Source: Gaiellasilicea sp963811885
Lineage (GTDB): Bacteria; Actinomycetota; Thermoleophilia; Gaiellales; Gaiellaceae
Direction of reading: 5' to 3'
DNA: 64,000 nucleotides
NCBI GenBank assembly: GCA_963811885.1
Contig: CAWETB010000015.1
Location: forward strand, 1,510,755-1,574,754
The translations under genes were made by a program, and so were the position numbers. Shown one piece after another: positions 8,221 to 17,114 of the stretch. Each line of letters opens with the position of its first letter. The first letter of the stretch is position 1. The notes beneath the pieces were generated by a model. The model saw only the letters and a program-made list of their open reading frames with translations. It did no database searches and was not told where the DNA came from.

Positions 8221-9852
8221 CCGGGCTGAGCTCCACCACCTCGTCGACGAGGTCGAGGCCTTCCGGCCGGTGCGTGATCAGCAGCACGCTGCGGTCGTCG
8301 GCGGCCGCCAGGATGTCGCGCACGAGCAGCTCGGCCGTCTCGGCATCGAGATGCGCGGTCGGCTCGTCGAGCACGAGCACCGGTGCGTCGGAGAGGAGCG
8401 CCCGGGCGACCGTCAGGCGCTGACGCTGCCCTCCGGAGAGCTGCGCGCCGTCCTCGCCGACGAGCGTGTCGAGCCCGTCGGGGAGTGACGCGACCCACTC
8501 GCCGAGACGGCCGCGGTCGAGAGCGTCCGCGAGCTCGGCGTCGGTCGCCTCCGGGCGCGCGAGAGTGAGGTTCGCACGGATGGTGGAGTTGAAGATGTGC
8601 GCGCTCTGGCCCGCGATCGCGAACGTTCGCCGCACGTCGTGCTGGCGCAGCTCGCGCACGTCGCGGCCGCCGATCGGTCACCCGGCCTCGCTCGGGATCG
8701 AGGAAGCGCAGCAGCAGGTTCGTGACCGTCGTCTTGCCCGCCCCACTCGGCCCGACGAGCGCGATCCGCCGACCCGGCTCCAGCCTGAGATCGAAGCGCG
8801 CCAACACAGGCGGCTCACCGGGCGCATAGCGGGCGGTCACGCCCTCGAGCGCGACGGCCGCCGGGAGCTCGGGCACGGGACGCGGCCCGTCCGGATCCCG
8901 GATCGCCGGCTCCCGGTCGGCCAGCTCGAGCACGCGCCGTCCGGCCGTGACCGTGGCGGCGAGCTCGACCGCGGCCGCGCGCAGCGGCAGGACGCAGTCG
9001 AACGAGGCGAGCGCGAGCAGCGCCACGGTCGCCACGAGCACCCGGTCGACCGAGGCGCTCTGCCAGGACCGCCAGCACCCCTGCGACGGTCAGGCCCGCG
9101 ATCAGGATCGAGAGTCCCTCGGCGAGCCCCGAGGCGAGCCCGTCCCGGCGGCCGAGACGCACGAGCTCGTCGCTTCGCGCCCGGATCCCGGCCAGCGTGT
9201 CCTCCTCGCGCCCGTAGACGACGAGCTCCGGCGCGCCGCGCAGCAGCTCGACGAGCTCGGCGGTCAGCTCCGCGCGAGCGGCTCCCTGGCGACGGCCGGC
9301 GGCTCGCGTCAGCCGCGCCGCCAGCACCGGCACGAGCACGCCGGCGAGCAGGAGCCCGAGGGCGAGAATCGCAGCGGCGGCGGGCAGGACCGTCGCGGTC
9401 ACGACGACGCACGCAGCTCCGATCACGAGTGCGATGAGTACCGGCGACAGGCCGCGGACGTAGAGGCCCTGCAGCGCGTCGACGTCGCCGACCATGCGGC
9501 CGAGGAGCTCGCCGCGCCGGTAGCCCGCGAGCTGTCCGGGCGCGAGCGGCTCGATCCGCTCGTAGAAGCGCGTCCGGATCCGGCCGAGCGCCGAGAGCGC
9601 GACATCATGCGAGACGAGGCGATCGACGTACCGCGCGAGCGGCCGTGCGAGGCCGAAGAAGCGGACGAAGACGATCGTCACCGTCAGCGAGAGGATCGGC
9701 GGCTGCTCCGCCGCGCGGGAGATCAGGTACCCGGCCGTCGTGATCAGCGCGATGCCGAACCCGACCGCGATCATCCCGAGCACCGCGGACGCGGCGACGC
9801 GGCGCGCGGGCACGCCGGCGAAAGCGATCAGGCGTCCGAGGGTCGCCGTCAT
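8213..9852 (-). CDS. cydC: CydC, ABC exporter subunit for cytochrome bd assembly (two frame breaks)
   Basis: CydDC is a heterodimeric ABC exporter of glutathione/cysteine, or by newer data a haem transporter, needed for cytochrome bd maturation. An N-terminal six-helix transmembrane domain starts at ATG 9852 (MTATLGRLIAFAGV). The nucleotide-binding domain has Walker A GPSGAGKT, signature LSGGQRQRL and Walker B VLVLDEPTAHLD. The frame changes near 9060 (after LTVAGVLAVLAE) and near 8690 (after RGRVT), yet both flanks continue the CydC sequence. The ATG overlaps the cydD TGA (ATGA). Its stop at 8213-8215 overlaps the 3' end of the convergent ATPase gene. Confidence 0.88.
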
Positions 9853-11519
9853 GCCGCCGCCTCCTCGGGATCGACAATCCGACCGTTCTCGAGGCGCATG
9901 ACCCTGTCGGCGGACGCTGCGAGCTCGGGCCGATGGACGATCAGCAGGATCGTTCGTCCAGGCCGAAGCCGCTCGATCGCCTCGCCGACGAGCTCCGCGC
10001 TGACCGGGTCGAGGTTGGCGGTCGGCTCGTCCAGGATCACGAGCTCGGCGTCGCGGAGGAAGGCACGGGCGATCGCGATCCGCTGGCGCTCGCCGGCGGA
10101 GAGCGGCCGCCCGCCCTCGCCGACGACGGTGTCGTAGCCCTCCGGCAGCTCGACCACGAATGCATCTGCTCCCGCGTCCTCAGCGGCGGCCCGCACCTCG
10201 CGGTCGCTCGCGGCGGGCACGCTGAGCCGAATGTTGTCCGCGACGGTACCGCGGAAGAGCGTCGGCTCCTGCGGCACCCAGGCGATGCTCGAGCGCCACG
10301 ACGCCGCCGAGCAGTCGGCCAGATCGACGTCGCCCGCCGTCACCCGCCCGCCGTCCGGCTCCGCGAGCAGCAGCAGCAGCGAGGCGACCGTGCTCTTGCC
10401 GCCCCCGCTCGGGCCGACGAGCGCGAGGGTCTCCCCTGGGCGGAGCTCGAGGTCGACGCTGTCGAGGACCGGGGCCGACCGCGTCGGGTACGCGAACGAC
10501 ACACCTTCGAGCCGAACACCGACTTGGCGCGGGCTCGGCGCAATGCGGGCTCCCGTCCGGGCCGCGACATCACCGTCGACGAGGTCGAGCAGCCGTTGCG
10601 CGACCGCGAGCCCGTCGGCACTCGCGTGGAACTGCGCGGCGAGGTTCCGCAACGGGAGGTAGAGCTCGGGTGTGAGCACGAGCACGGCGAGGCCCGCCTC
10701 GAAGCCGATCCCGCCGTTGACGAGGCGTACTCCGACCGTGACGGCGACGAGCGCGATCCCGAGCGTGGCCGCGAGCTCGAGCACCGTGCCCGAGAGGAAG
10801 GCGACCCGCAGCGTCGCCATCGTCGTCCGGCGGTACTCCTCGCTGACCGCACGGATCCGCTCCACCTGCGCCTCGCCGCGGTTGAACGCGCGCAGCGTCG
10901 GCAGCCCGCGAACGACGTCCAGGAAGTGGGTCGCCAGGATCGCCATCGTCTGCCAGCGCTCGCGGGCACGCTGCTGCGTGTAGCGGCCGATCAGCCACAT
11001 GAACACCGGCACGAGCGGCAGCGTCAGCAGCATCACGCCTGCGGAGAGGGGGTCGATCACCGCGACGAACACGAGCACGGCGACCGGGATCGTGACGGCG
11101 AGAACGACCTGCGGCAGGTAGCGCGCGAACGTCGTCTCGAGTGCGTCGAGGCCGGAGACCGCGGCCGTCGCCACCTCCGCGCTCTCGACGCCGTCGAGCG
11201 CCGCCGGCCGATCGCGGAGCCGCCGCTCGACCAGCTCGAGCCGAAGCGTTGCCAGTACGCCGGTTGCCACCCGCCTGCCGAGGATGTCGAAGCCCGACGC
11301 TGCGGCGGCTCGCCCGACCGAGACGATCACGAGCAGCGCCAGCAGCCCCGCCACCTCGTCCAGATCCGCTCCGCCGAAGACGCGGGCGGCGACGGCGGCG
11401 ATCAGGACTGCCTGGGCGAGGACGAGGAGCGCGGCGACGACGCCGAGCGCGGCATCGAGCGCGAGCAGCGCCCGCACGGCGCCCGCGCGGCGGACGAGGC
11501 GCGGGTCGAGCCCTCTCAT
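9849..11519 (-). CDS. cydD: CydD, ABC exporter subunit for cytochrome bd assembly
   Basis: 556 residues from ATG 11519 (MRGLDPRLVRRAG). The transmembrane domain covers about residues 15-300; HASADGLAVAQRLLDLVD marks the linker to the ATPase domain. Walker A is GPSGGGKS, the signature is LSAGERQRIAIARA and Walker B is LVILDEPTANLD. It is intact, unlike its partner cydC. It starts 8 bp downstream of the cydB stop and overlaps cydC by 4 nt, which fits a cydABDC operon transcribed leftward from about 14000. Confidence 0.93.
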   Translation of the reverse strand: MRGLDPRLVRRAGAVRALLALDAALGVVAALLVLAQAVLIAAVAARVFGGADLDEVAGLLALLVIVSVGRAAAASGFDILGRRVATGVLATLRLELVERRLRDRPAALDGVESAEVATAAVSGLDALETTFARYLPQVVLAVTIPVAVLVFVAVIDPLSAGVMLLTLPLVPVFMWLIGRYTQQRARERWQTMAILATHFLDVVRGLPTLRAFNRGEAQVERIRAVSEEYRRTTMATLRVAFLSGTVLELAATLGIALVAVTVGVRLVNGGIGFEAGLAVLVLTPELYLPLRNLAAQFHASADGLAVAQRLLDLVDGDVAARTGARIAPSPRQVGVRLEGVSFAYPTRSAPVLDSVDLELRPGETLALVGPSGGGKSTVASLLLLLAEPDGGRVTAGDVDLADCSAASWRSSIAWVPQEPTLFRGTVADNIRLSVPAASDREVRAAAEDAGADAFVVELPEGYDTVVGEGGRPLSAGERQRIAIARAFLRDAELVILDEPTANLDPVSAELVGEAIERLRPGRTILLIVHRPELAASADRVMRLENGRIVDPEEAAA

Positions 11520-11527
11520 CGGCGCTC

Positions 11528-12574
11528 CTAGGTGCCGGTCTGTCGTGGAATGAGATCGGCCGGCGACGGATTCTCCTCGCCACCCAGCCTCGCCCGGAAG
11601 ACGTGGTACGTCCAGGCCTGGTAGAGCAGGATGATCGGCACGACGGTCAGCGCCACGACGCTCATCACCTTGAGCGTGTAATGCGCCGAGGACGCGTTGT
11701 CGACGGTCAGGCTGTTGGCGAAGTCGTTGCTGGCGACCATGACGCGGGGGAAGAGGCTCGTGAAGATCGTGGCCACGACGAAGAGGGCGCCGGCCGCGGT
11801 GAGCACGAACGCCCAGCCGCTGCGGGCGAGCCGGACGCAGACGACGGCGCCGAGCAGTGCGGCGATTGCGAGCAGCGCGGGCAGCAGCGGCGGGAAGACG
11901 TCCTTGTCGTTGCGGTCGACAGCGACCGCGACGGTCCAGATCAGGAACGCCGCGCCGACGACGGCCGTCGCGATCGAGAGCCGGCTTGCGGCCACCGCGG
12001 CGCGCCGGCACAGCTCGCCGGTCGTGCGCAGCGTCAGGTAGGTCGCGCCGTGGAACGCGAACAGCAGCACGATCGCGACCCCGCCGAGCAGCGTGTACAG
12101 GTTGAAGAGGTCCCAGAAGGTGCCGTCGAAGTCGCCGCTGGAGTTGATCGGCACGCCGTAGAGCAGATTGGAGAACGCGACACCCCAGATCAGCGCGGCG
12201 CCGAGGCTGCCGATCGTGTTCGCCCAGGCCCAGAAGCCGAGCCAGCCCGAGTGCTCGTGCCGCTCGCGCCACTCGAACGAGAGCACGCGGACGATCAGGA
12301 ACACCAGCAGCAGCAGCAGCGCGATGTAGAAGCCCGAGAACATGGTCGCGTACCAGGTCGGGAAGGCCGCGAACATCGCGCCGCCGGCGACCACGAGCCA
12401 GACCTCGTTGCCGTCCCACACGGGACCGATCGTGCGGAACATCGTGCTCCGCTCCTCCTCGTTGCGCGGCAGGAACGGCAACAGCAGCCCGACGCCGAAG
12501 TCGAAGCCCTCCAGCACGAAGTAGGCGGCGAAGAAGAAGCCGACCAGGCAGAACCAGAGCTCCGGGAGGCTCAT
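11528..12574 (-). CDS. cydB: Cytochrome bd ubiquinol oxidase subunit II
   Basis: 348 residues, eight to nine transmembrane helices. The N-terminal LPELWFCLVGFFFAAYFVLEG and FDFGVG motifs are diagnostic of CydB, as are GNEVWLVVAGGAMFAAFP and the C-terminal ILLYQAWTYHVF. With CydA it forms the high-affinity terminal oxidase that reduces O2 to water and tolerates low O2, NO and sulfide. Start ATG at 12574, one nucleotide after the cydA stop (TGA-G-ATG), so translation is coupled. Confidence 0.96.
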   Translation of the reverse strand: MSLPELWFCLVGFFFAAYFVLEGFDFGVGLLLPFLPRNEEERSTMFRTIGPVWDGNEVWLVVAGGAMFAAFPTWYATMFSGFYIALLLLLVFLIVRVLSFEWRERHEHSGWLGFWAWANTIGSLGAALIWGVAFSNLLYGVPINSSGDFDGTFWDLFNLYTLLGGVAIVLLFAFHGATYLTLRTTGELCRRAAVAASRLSIATAVVGAAFLIWTVAVAVDRNDKDVFPPLLPALLAIAALLGAVVCVRLARSGWAFVLTAAGALFVVATIFTSLFPRVMVASNDFANSLTVDNASSAHYTLKVMSVVALTVVPIILLYQAWTYHVFRARLGGEENPSPADLIPRQTGT

Positions 12575-12575
12575 C

Positions 12576-13982
12576 TCAGTATCCGATCGCAGGCATGGGG
12601 GTCTCTCCGGTGTCGTCGCGGTCGAGCTCGGGCAGGTCGAGCTTCGCATAGCGGCGCATCAGCCAGATATCGAGCACGAGCAGCAGCGCGTAGAGGGAGA
12701 CGAACACGGCGATGCTGAACCCGAGCATGGTCGAGGAGACCGACGGCGAGTGCGCGTCGGCGGTCTTGAGCAGGCCCTGAACGATCCACGGCTGCCGGCC
12801 CATCTCTGTCAGGACCCAGCCCGCCGTCGCCGCGATGTACGGAAACGTCATCGCGACGATCGCCGACCGGAGGAACCAGCGCGCCTGCACGAGCTTCTGC
12901 TTCCAGTAGAGCCAGGCGCCGACCACCGCCACGAGGAACATCAACATCCCCATGTAGGCCATCACCCGCATCGACCAGTAGATGACGCGCACGTTCGGCA
13001 TGTAGTTGCCGGGGCCGAACTCGCTCTCCTCCTGCGCCTGGAGCGGAGTGAGGCCCTGCACCTCACCCTTGAACGAGCCCGTGGCCATGTACGACAGGAG
13101 TCGCGGGACCGTGATCGAGAAGCTGGGGGTTTGATCGTCCTCGGTGAACCCGCCGAACTGGATGAGCGAGAAACCGCAGGGCTGGCAGGTTGTCCACTGC
13201 GCCTCGGAGGCGGCGATCTTCATGCTCTGCGCGCTCGTCACGGCCGCGCCGAAGCGGTTGCCGACGACGAGCTGGAGGAGCGTGACCGGCACCGCCACGA
13301 TCAGCGCCAGCAGCGCCGCCTTGCGGAAGACGTCGACGTCGCGGCCGCGCAGGAACTGCCAGCAGCAGACCCCCAGCACGACGATCGACCCGAAGATCAG
13401 GCCGGCGAGGATCGTGTGCACGTACGCGCGAAGGGCGAACCCGTTGGACAGAAGCGCCCAGACGCTGGTGAGGTGCGCCTCGCCGTCGACGATCTTGTAG
13501 CCGACAGGGTGCTGCATCCACGAGTTCGCGACGAGGATGAAGAACGCCGACAGCCACGATCCGGCCACGGCGATCCACAGCGTCGCCAGGTGCACGCGCG
13601 GCGACAGGCGGTTCCAGCCGAAGATCCAGAGACCGAGGAACGTCGCCTCGAGCATGAACGCCGCGAGCCCTTCGATCGCGAGCGGTGCGCCGAAGATGTT
13701 GCCGACGAACTTCGAGTAGACCGACCAGTTCATCCCGAACTGGAACTCCTGGACGAGACCGGTGGCGACGCCGATCGCGAAGTTGATCAGGAAGAGCGTG
13801 CCGAAGAAGTGCGTCAGCCGCAGCCAGCGCTCGTCGCGCGTCCGGTACCACATCGTCTGCATGACCGCGACGATCGGCCCCAGGCCGAGCGTCAGCGGCA
13901 CGAAGAAGAAGTGGTAGATCGACGTCGTCGCGAACTGGATCCGCGCGAGGTCGACCGTCGTGATCGCGAGTGCAGTGTGCAC
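12576..13982 (-). CDS. cydA: Cytochrome bd ubiquinol oxidase subunit I
   Basis: 468 residues starting with GTG (CAC at 13980-13982). ARIQFATTSIYHFFFVPLT contains His24, the equivalent of the high-spin haem ligand. A second His in RAYVHTILAG matches the b558 ligand. The C-terminal half has GWVLTEMGRQPW, a hallmark of CydA. The Q-loop is short, of the type seen in most Actinobacteria. First gene of cydABDC; palindrome site 4 lies 51 bp upstream in the divergent promoter region, which suggests control together with the other palindrome genes. Confidence 0.96.
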   Translation of the reverse strand: MHTALAITTVDLARIQFATTSIYHFFFVPLTLGLGPIVAVMQTMWYRTRDERWLRLTHFFGTLFLINFAIGVATGLVQEFQFGMNWSVYSKFVGNIFGAPLAIEGLAAFMLEATFLGLWIFGWNRLSPRVHLATLWIAVAGSWLSAFFILVANSWMQHPVGYKIVDGEAHLTSVWALLSNGFALRAYVHTILAGLIFGSIVVLGVCCWQFLRGRDVDVFRKAALLALIVAVPVTLLQLVVGNRFGAAVTSAQSMKIAASEAQWTTCQPCGFSLIQFGGFTEDDQTPSFSITVPRLLSYMATGSFKGEVQGLTPLQAQEESEFGPGNYMPNVRVIYWSMRVMAYMGMLMFLVAVVGAWLYWKQKLVQARWFLRSAIVAMTFPYIAATAGWVLTEMGRQPWIVQGLLKTADAHSPSVSSTMLGFSIAVFVSLYALLLVLDIWLMRRYAKLDLPELDRDDTGETPMPAIGY

Positions 13983-14033
13983 GTCTGCTGCCCTTCGTCA
14001 CCGCGATCCTTCGTCCCGCGCGGGGTGGCGACA

Positions 14034-14050
14034 TCGTCCAGAGGGGATGA
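14034..14050. promoter_or_regulatory. Candidate operator, palindrome site 4 (cydA / DUF1345-like)
   Basis: TCGTCC-AGAGG-GGATGA lies between the divergent cydA (start 13982, 51 bp away) and the DUF1345-like gene (start 14086, 35 bp away). A nearby degenerate copy (TCGTCCCGCGCGGGGTGG, about 14011-14028) suggests a second, weaker half-site pair. Confidence 0.55.
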
Positions 14051-14085
14051 TTCGCCTTGGGACCTGCGGCCCGAGGATACGGCGG

Positions 14086-14749
14086 ATGGAATCCTTGCGC
14101 CGCGAGCCCTCGGCTCCCGAGGCGCGCTGGCCGATGGCGGGCGCGATCGTCGCCGCGATTGTCCTGACCGTGCTCATGCCCGACTACATTCGGCTGGGCC
14201 CGGAATGGGTGCTCCCGTCGATCGAGGCGCTGTTGCTCGTCGCGGTGGTCGCCGTCGACCCGGGCTCGATCACGCGCCGCTCCCGCGAGTTGCGGGTGCT
14301 CTCGATCGGGCTCGTGTCGGTGCTCGTGATCGGGGCGCTGTGGTCGACCCTGTTGCTGATCGACGACCTCATCCACGGCGGCCCGGAGACGAACTCGGCC
14401 GGCGAGCTGCTCGAGGCCGGCTCGATCGTGTGGGTGTCGAACAGCATCGCGTTCGCACTGCTCTACTGGGAGCTCGACGGCGGCGGAGCGGCGGAGCGCT
14501 GGCAACGCGAACCGGTGCACCCGGACCTCGCCTTCCCACAGCACCTCAATCCGGGCGTCGGCCCGCCGGAGCTGGCGACCGCGGTTCATCGACTACCTCT
14601 ACCTCAGCTTCACCAACTCGACCGCGTTCAGCCCGACCGACGTGATGCCGCTCGTGCCGTGGGCGAAGATCGCGATGACCGTGCAGGCCGCGGTCTCGCT
14701 CGGGATCCTCGGCCTCGTGATCGCACGGGCCGTCAACATCTTCTCGTAG
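14086..14749 (+). CDS. DUF1345-like membrane protein with channel-like pore helix (one frame break)
   Basis: A protein of about 220 residues with four or five transmembrane helices: WPMAGAIVAAIVLTVLM, WVLPSIEALLLVAVVAVD, VLSIGLVSVLVIGALW, IVWVSNSIAFALLYW, and a C-terminal AAVSLGILGLVIARAVNIFS. Before the last helix, DYLYLSFTNSTAFSPTDVMP resembles the pore-helix region of DUF1345 and ion-channel proteins. The frame changes near 14570 (after LNPGVGPPE) and continues to TAG at 14747-14749. It is divergent from cydA and shares palindrome site 4. Function unknown; ion conduction is only a suggestion. Confidence 0.75.
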
Positions 14750-14770
14750 CCGCGGCCGATCTCGACACCG

Positions 14771-15721
14771 TCACGTCGAAGTTGGCGGGGGCAGGCCTTC
14801 GCTTGCCGGCTGGTTGGCTGTTGCGTGGGTGTCCGATGATGAAGCAGCGCGCCTCCACATCAGGACGAAGAGGAGAACGATCGTGATGCCGACGGTGTTG
14901 AGGATCGTGATCGACACCGTGACCAGCGGGTCGGCTGCAAAGGGATAAATCATCATCAGGAGCATCGGAGCGATGTTGCGAACCGCCGTGGTCGCCTCGG
15001 TCGCATGCCTGATTCCCACGTCTTTGACTCGAAGACTGGAAACGAGAAGGTAGCCACACCCGAGGCCGATGAATGGGCCGGCAAGGGCCGCGATGTAGCT
15101 CTCGGTGCCCCAGGTCCTCCACGAACAGATCCCAATACGCAACCAGCGTGAAGTTGAGATTGAAGAGCAGACAGAGGATTGCAACCCGGACAGCCCACTG
15201 TGCCAATGGCGGCGTCAGGTCGGGCCACCAGACCCTGAAGCCGCACCCGAGAACCACCGGCAGGAGCAAGAAGAGCAGCAGCGGCCAAGCAACATCCCAG
15301 GCCGAGGTCTTGAGTTGCGCGTCAACCGCATCGATGGCGAGGGGCAAACCGATCGGGAGGGCGATAATCGTCCCGGCAGTCAAGACCACTAACAGCGTGG
15401 TGGCGATGCTGACATCCGCCTTGGCTAACCGGGCGAGGAGGGGAGCGAAAGGCATGCCTGCACACAGGGCTGCGACACAGAACCCGACCTTGATCTCGTC
15501 AGGAATGGACGAGGCGATCGTCAGCAAATAGCCGATGAACAGGAGCGGGATGATGACGAAATTGATCACCAACGCCCACACGGCAATCTTCCAATGGGCA
15601 AAGGCCTCTGCCAGCAGCTTGCCGACCGAAAGCCTGAGGCCCAACCCGAACGAGTTCAAGATCACGAAGAGCACCCCAAACCCGTTGATCAGGACTGATC
15701 GTGACTGGACTGAGTTGTCAT
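14771..15721 (-). CDS. BASS-family (bile acid:Na+ symporter-like) transporter, lower GC, frame broken
   Basis: A ten-helix transporter of the bile-acid:sodium symporter/arsenical-resistance fold: GLGLRLSVGKLLAEA (helix 1), AALCAGMPFAPLLARLAKAD (a BASS signature region), PLLLFLLLPVVLG, then, after a frame change near 15105, GPFIGLGCGYLLVSS, ATEATTAVRNIAPMLL and ILNTVGITIVLL. The start is uncertain. The ATG at 15719-15721 (MTTQSSHDQS) needs a one-base change near 15690; a GTG at 15674 is the in-frame alternative. Base composition is lower in GC than the neighbours and codons are more mixed, which suggests acquisition by transfer. Substrate unknown. Confidence 0.75.
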
Positions 15722-15782
15722 ATCGGGTTTGCCGTCTGCAATTTGGGGGCCCGCCCGGCTGTGTCGATGGCTCCGTTCGTCC

Positions 15783-17047
15783 CTAGGCCTCGACGCTGAT
15801 GCGCGCGGCCCGCTCGTGCGTGAACCCGGACCAGGTCCAGTTGACGAGCGCCTTCGCTCGGTCCTCCCCGGTCGAGAGCAGCGCCAGGTGGACGGCGCCC
15901 CACGCGAGAAAGGCCGGCTCGCCCTTCATCGTCCGACCGCCCGCGAGTTGCACCACGGCCGCGCCGCGACCGATCGTCGCCATCGTGCCCTTGTCGTGGT
16001 ACGCGAAGGGCTTCGTCTCCTTGCCCGCGACGAGCCGGGCGATGTTCTCTCCCGCCTGCTCTCCCGCCTGGAGCGCGACCGATCCGAGCTGCGGGAGCAC
16101 CTCGTCGGTCTTCGTGTCGGTGATCCAGGCGATGTCGCCGACCGGGAACACCTCCGGATGGCCCGCCAGGCTGAGGTCCGCTTCGGCGGCGACACGGTTG
16201 CCCCGCTGCAGCTCGACCCCGAGGTCGCGCCCGATCGGGCTCGCCGTCAGACCGGCGCCCCAGACGAGCGTGTGCGACTCCAGCACCTTCCCGGACTTGA
16301 GCCTCACCCGCGTCGGCTCGACGGACTCGACGATCTCGCCGAGGAGGACCTCGACGCCGAACTCCTCGAGCGTCTTCTTGGTGTACTCGCGGAGCTTTTC
16401 CTTGAACATCCCGAAGAGCTGCGGCGAGGCCTCGACGAGCGTGATCTTGGCGTGCTCCTTCGAGACATCCGGGTAGTCCTCGGCGAAGGTGTTGTTGTAC
16501 AGCTCCGCCAGCGCGCCGGCGCTCTCGACCCCGGTGGGGCCGCCGCCGACGACGACGATGTGCAGTCCGCCGTCCTCGGCGAGCGAGTCGTCCTTGTCCG
16601 CGGCCTCCCACTTCTCCAGCACGTGCTCTTCAGACGGACGGCGTCGGCGAGCGTGTACATCGGGAACGCGTGCTCCGGAGCGCCGGAGGCGCCGAAGAAG
16701 TTGACCTCGGCGCCGAGCCCGAGCACGAGGTAGTCGTAGGACAGCGGCTTCATCTCCGCGAACTGGACCTCACGGCCTGCGAGGTCGATCCCGGTCACTG
16801 AGTCGACGTGGACGCGGGCGTTCTTCTGGTCGTCGAAGAGGTCGCGCAGCGGGTGCCCGACCTCCGCCGGCTCCAGCAGGGCCGTGGCGACCTGGTACAG
16901 CAGCGGCTGAAACGTGTGGTAGTCGTGCTTGTCGACGATTACGACGTCCACGTCCGCCTTCTTCAGCGCGCGCGCCGCACCCACGCCCGCGAAGCCACCG
17001 CCGAGAACCAGGACGCGCGGTCGCGCCGCCTGCTCGTCATCTGCCAT
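15783..17047 (-). CDS. ndh: Type II NADH:quinone oxidoreductase (one frame break)
   Basis: About 420 residues. ATG at 17047 has GGAGGTGG 7 nt upstream. N-terminal FAD site VLVLGGGFAGVGAARAL; HDYHTFQPLLYQVAT is the NDH-2 signature after it; the second nucleotide site is HIVVVGGGPTGVESAGALAE (NADH). VFPVGDIAW is the conserved FAD-binding region near the C-terminus. The frame breaks near 16630 between LADAVRLK and EKWEAAD. NDH-2 passes electrons from NADH to quinone without pumping protons and pairs naturally with the bd oxidase at 11.5-14 kb. Palindrome site 5 lies 50 bp upstream. The BASS gene lies 62 bp downstream. Confidence 0.92.
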
Positions 17048-17097
17048 TTTCGCCACCTCCAGTCACCCAACCTAGGCAGGCGACTCCGACGCGAGCA

Positions 17098-17114
17098 TCA
17101 TCCAAGGGGGATGA
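17098..17114. promoter_or_regulatory. Candidate operator, palindrome site 5 (ndh)
   Basis: TCATCC-AAGGG-GGATGA, 50 bp upstream of the ndh ATG (17047). Flanking bases extend the symmetry to ATCATCC/GGATGAT. It overlaps the stop codon of the upstream antiporter (TCA at 17098-17100 is its TGA), so ndh can have its own promoter within an otherwise same-strand gene series. Confidence 0.6.

Noticed and set aside
9849..12419. An 856-codon minus-strand frame extending CydD upstream
   Set aside because: The first 300 codons are an out-of-frame reading of cydB. CydD starts at the ATG at 11519.
14006..14030. A further palindrome copy next to site 4 (TCGTCCCGCGCGGGGTGG)
   Set aside because: The right half does not match GGRYGA at the required spacing. 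Noted as a degenerate copy only.
12750..14645. A 631-codon open frame on the plus strand
   Set aside because: It is antisense to cydA and rich in Arg/Asp/His, the usual shadow of a GC-rich gene. cydA has clear family motifs on the other strand.
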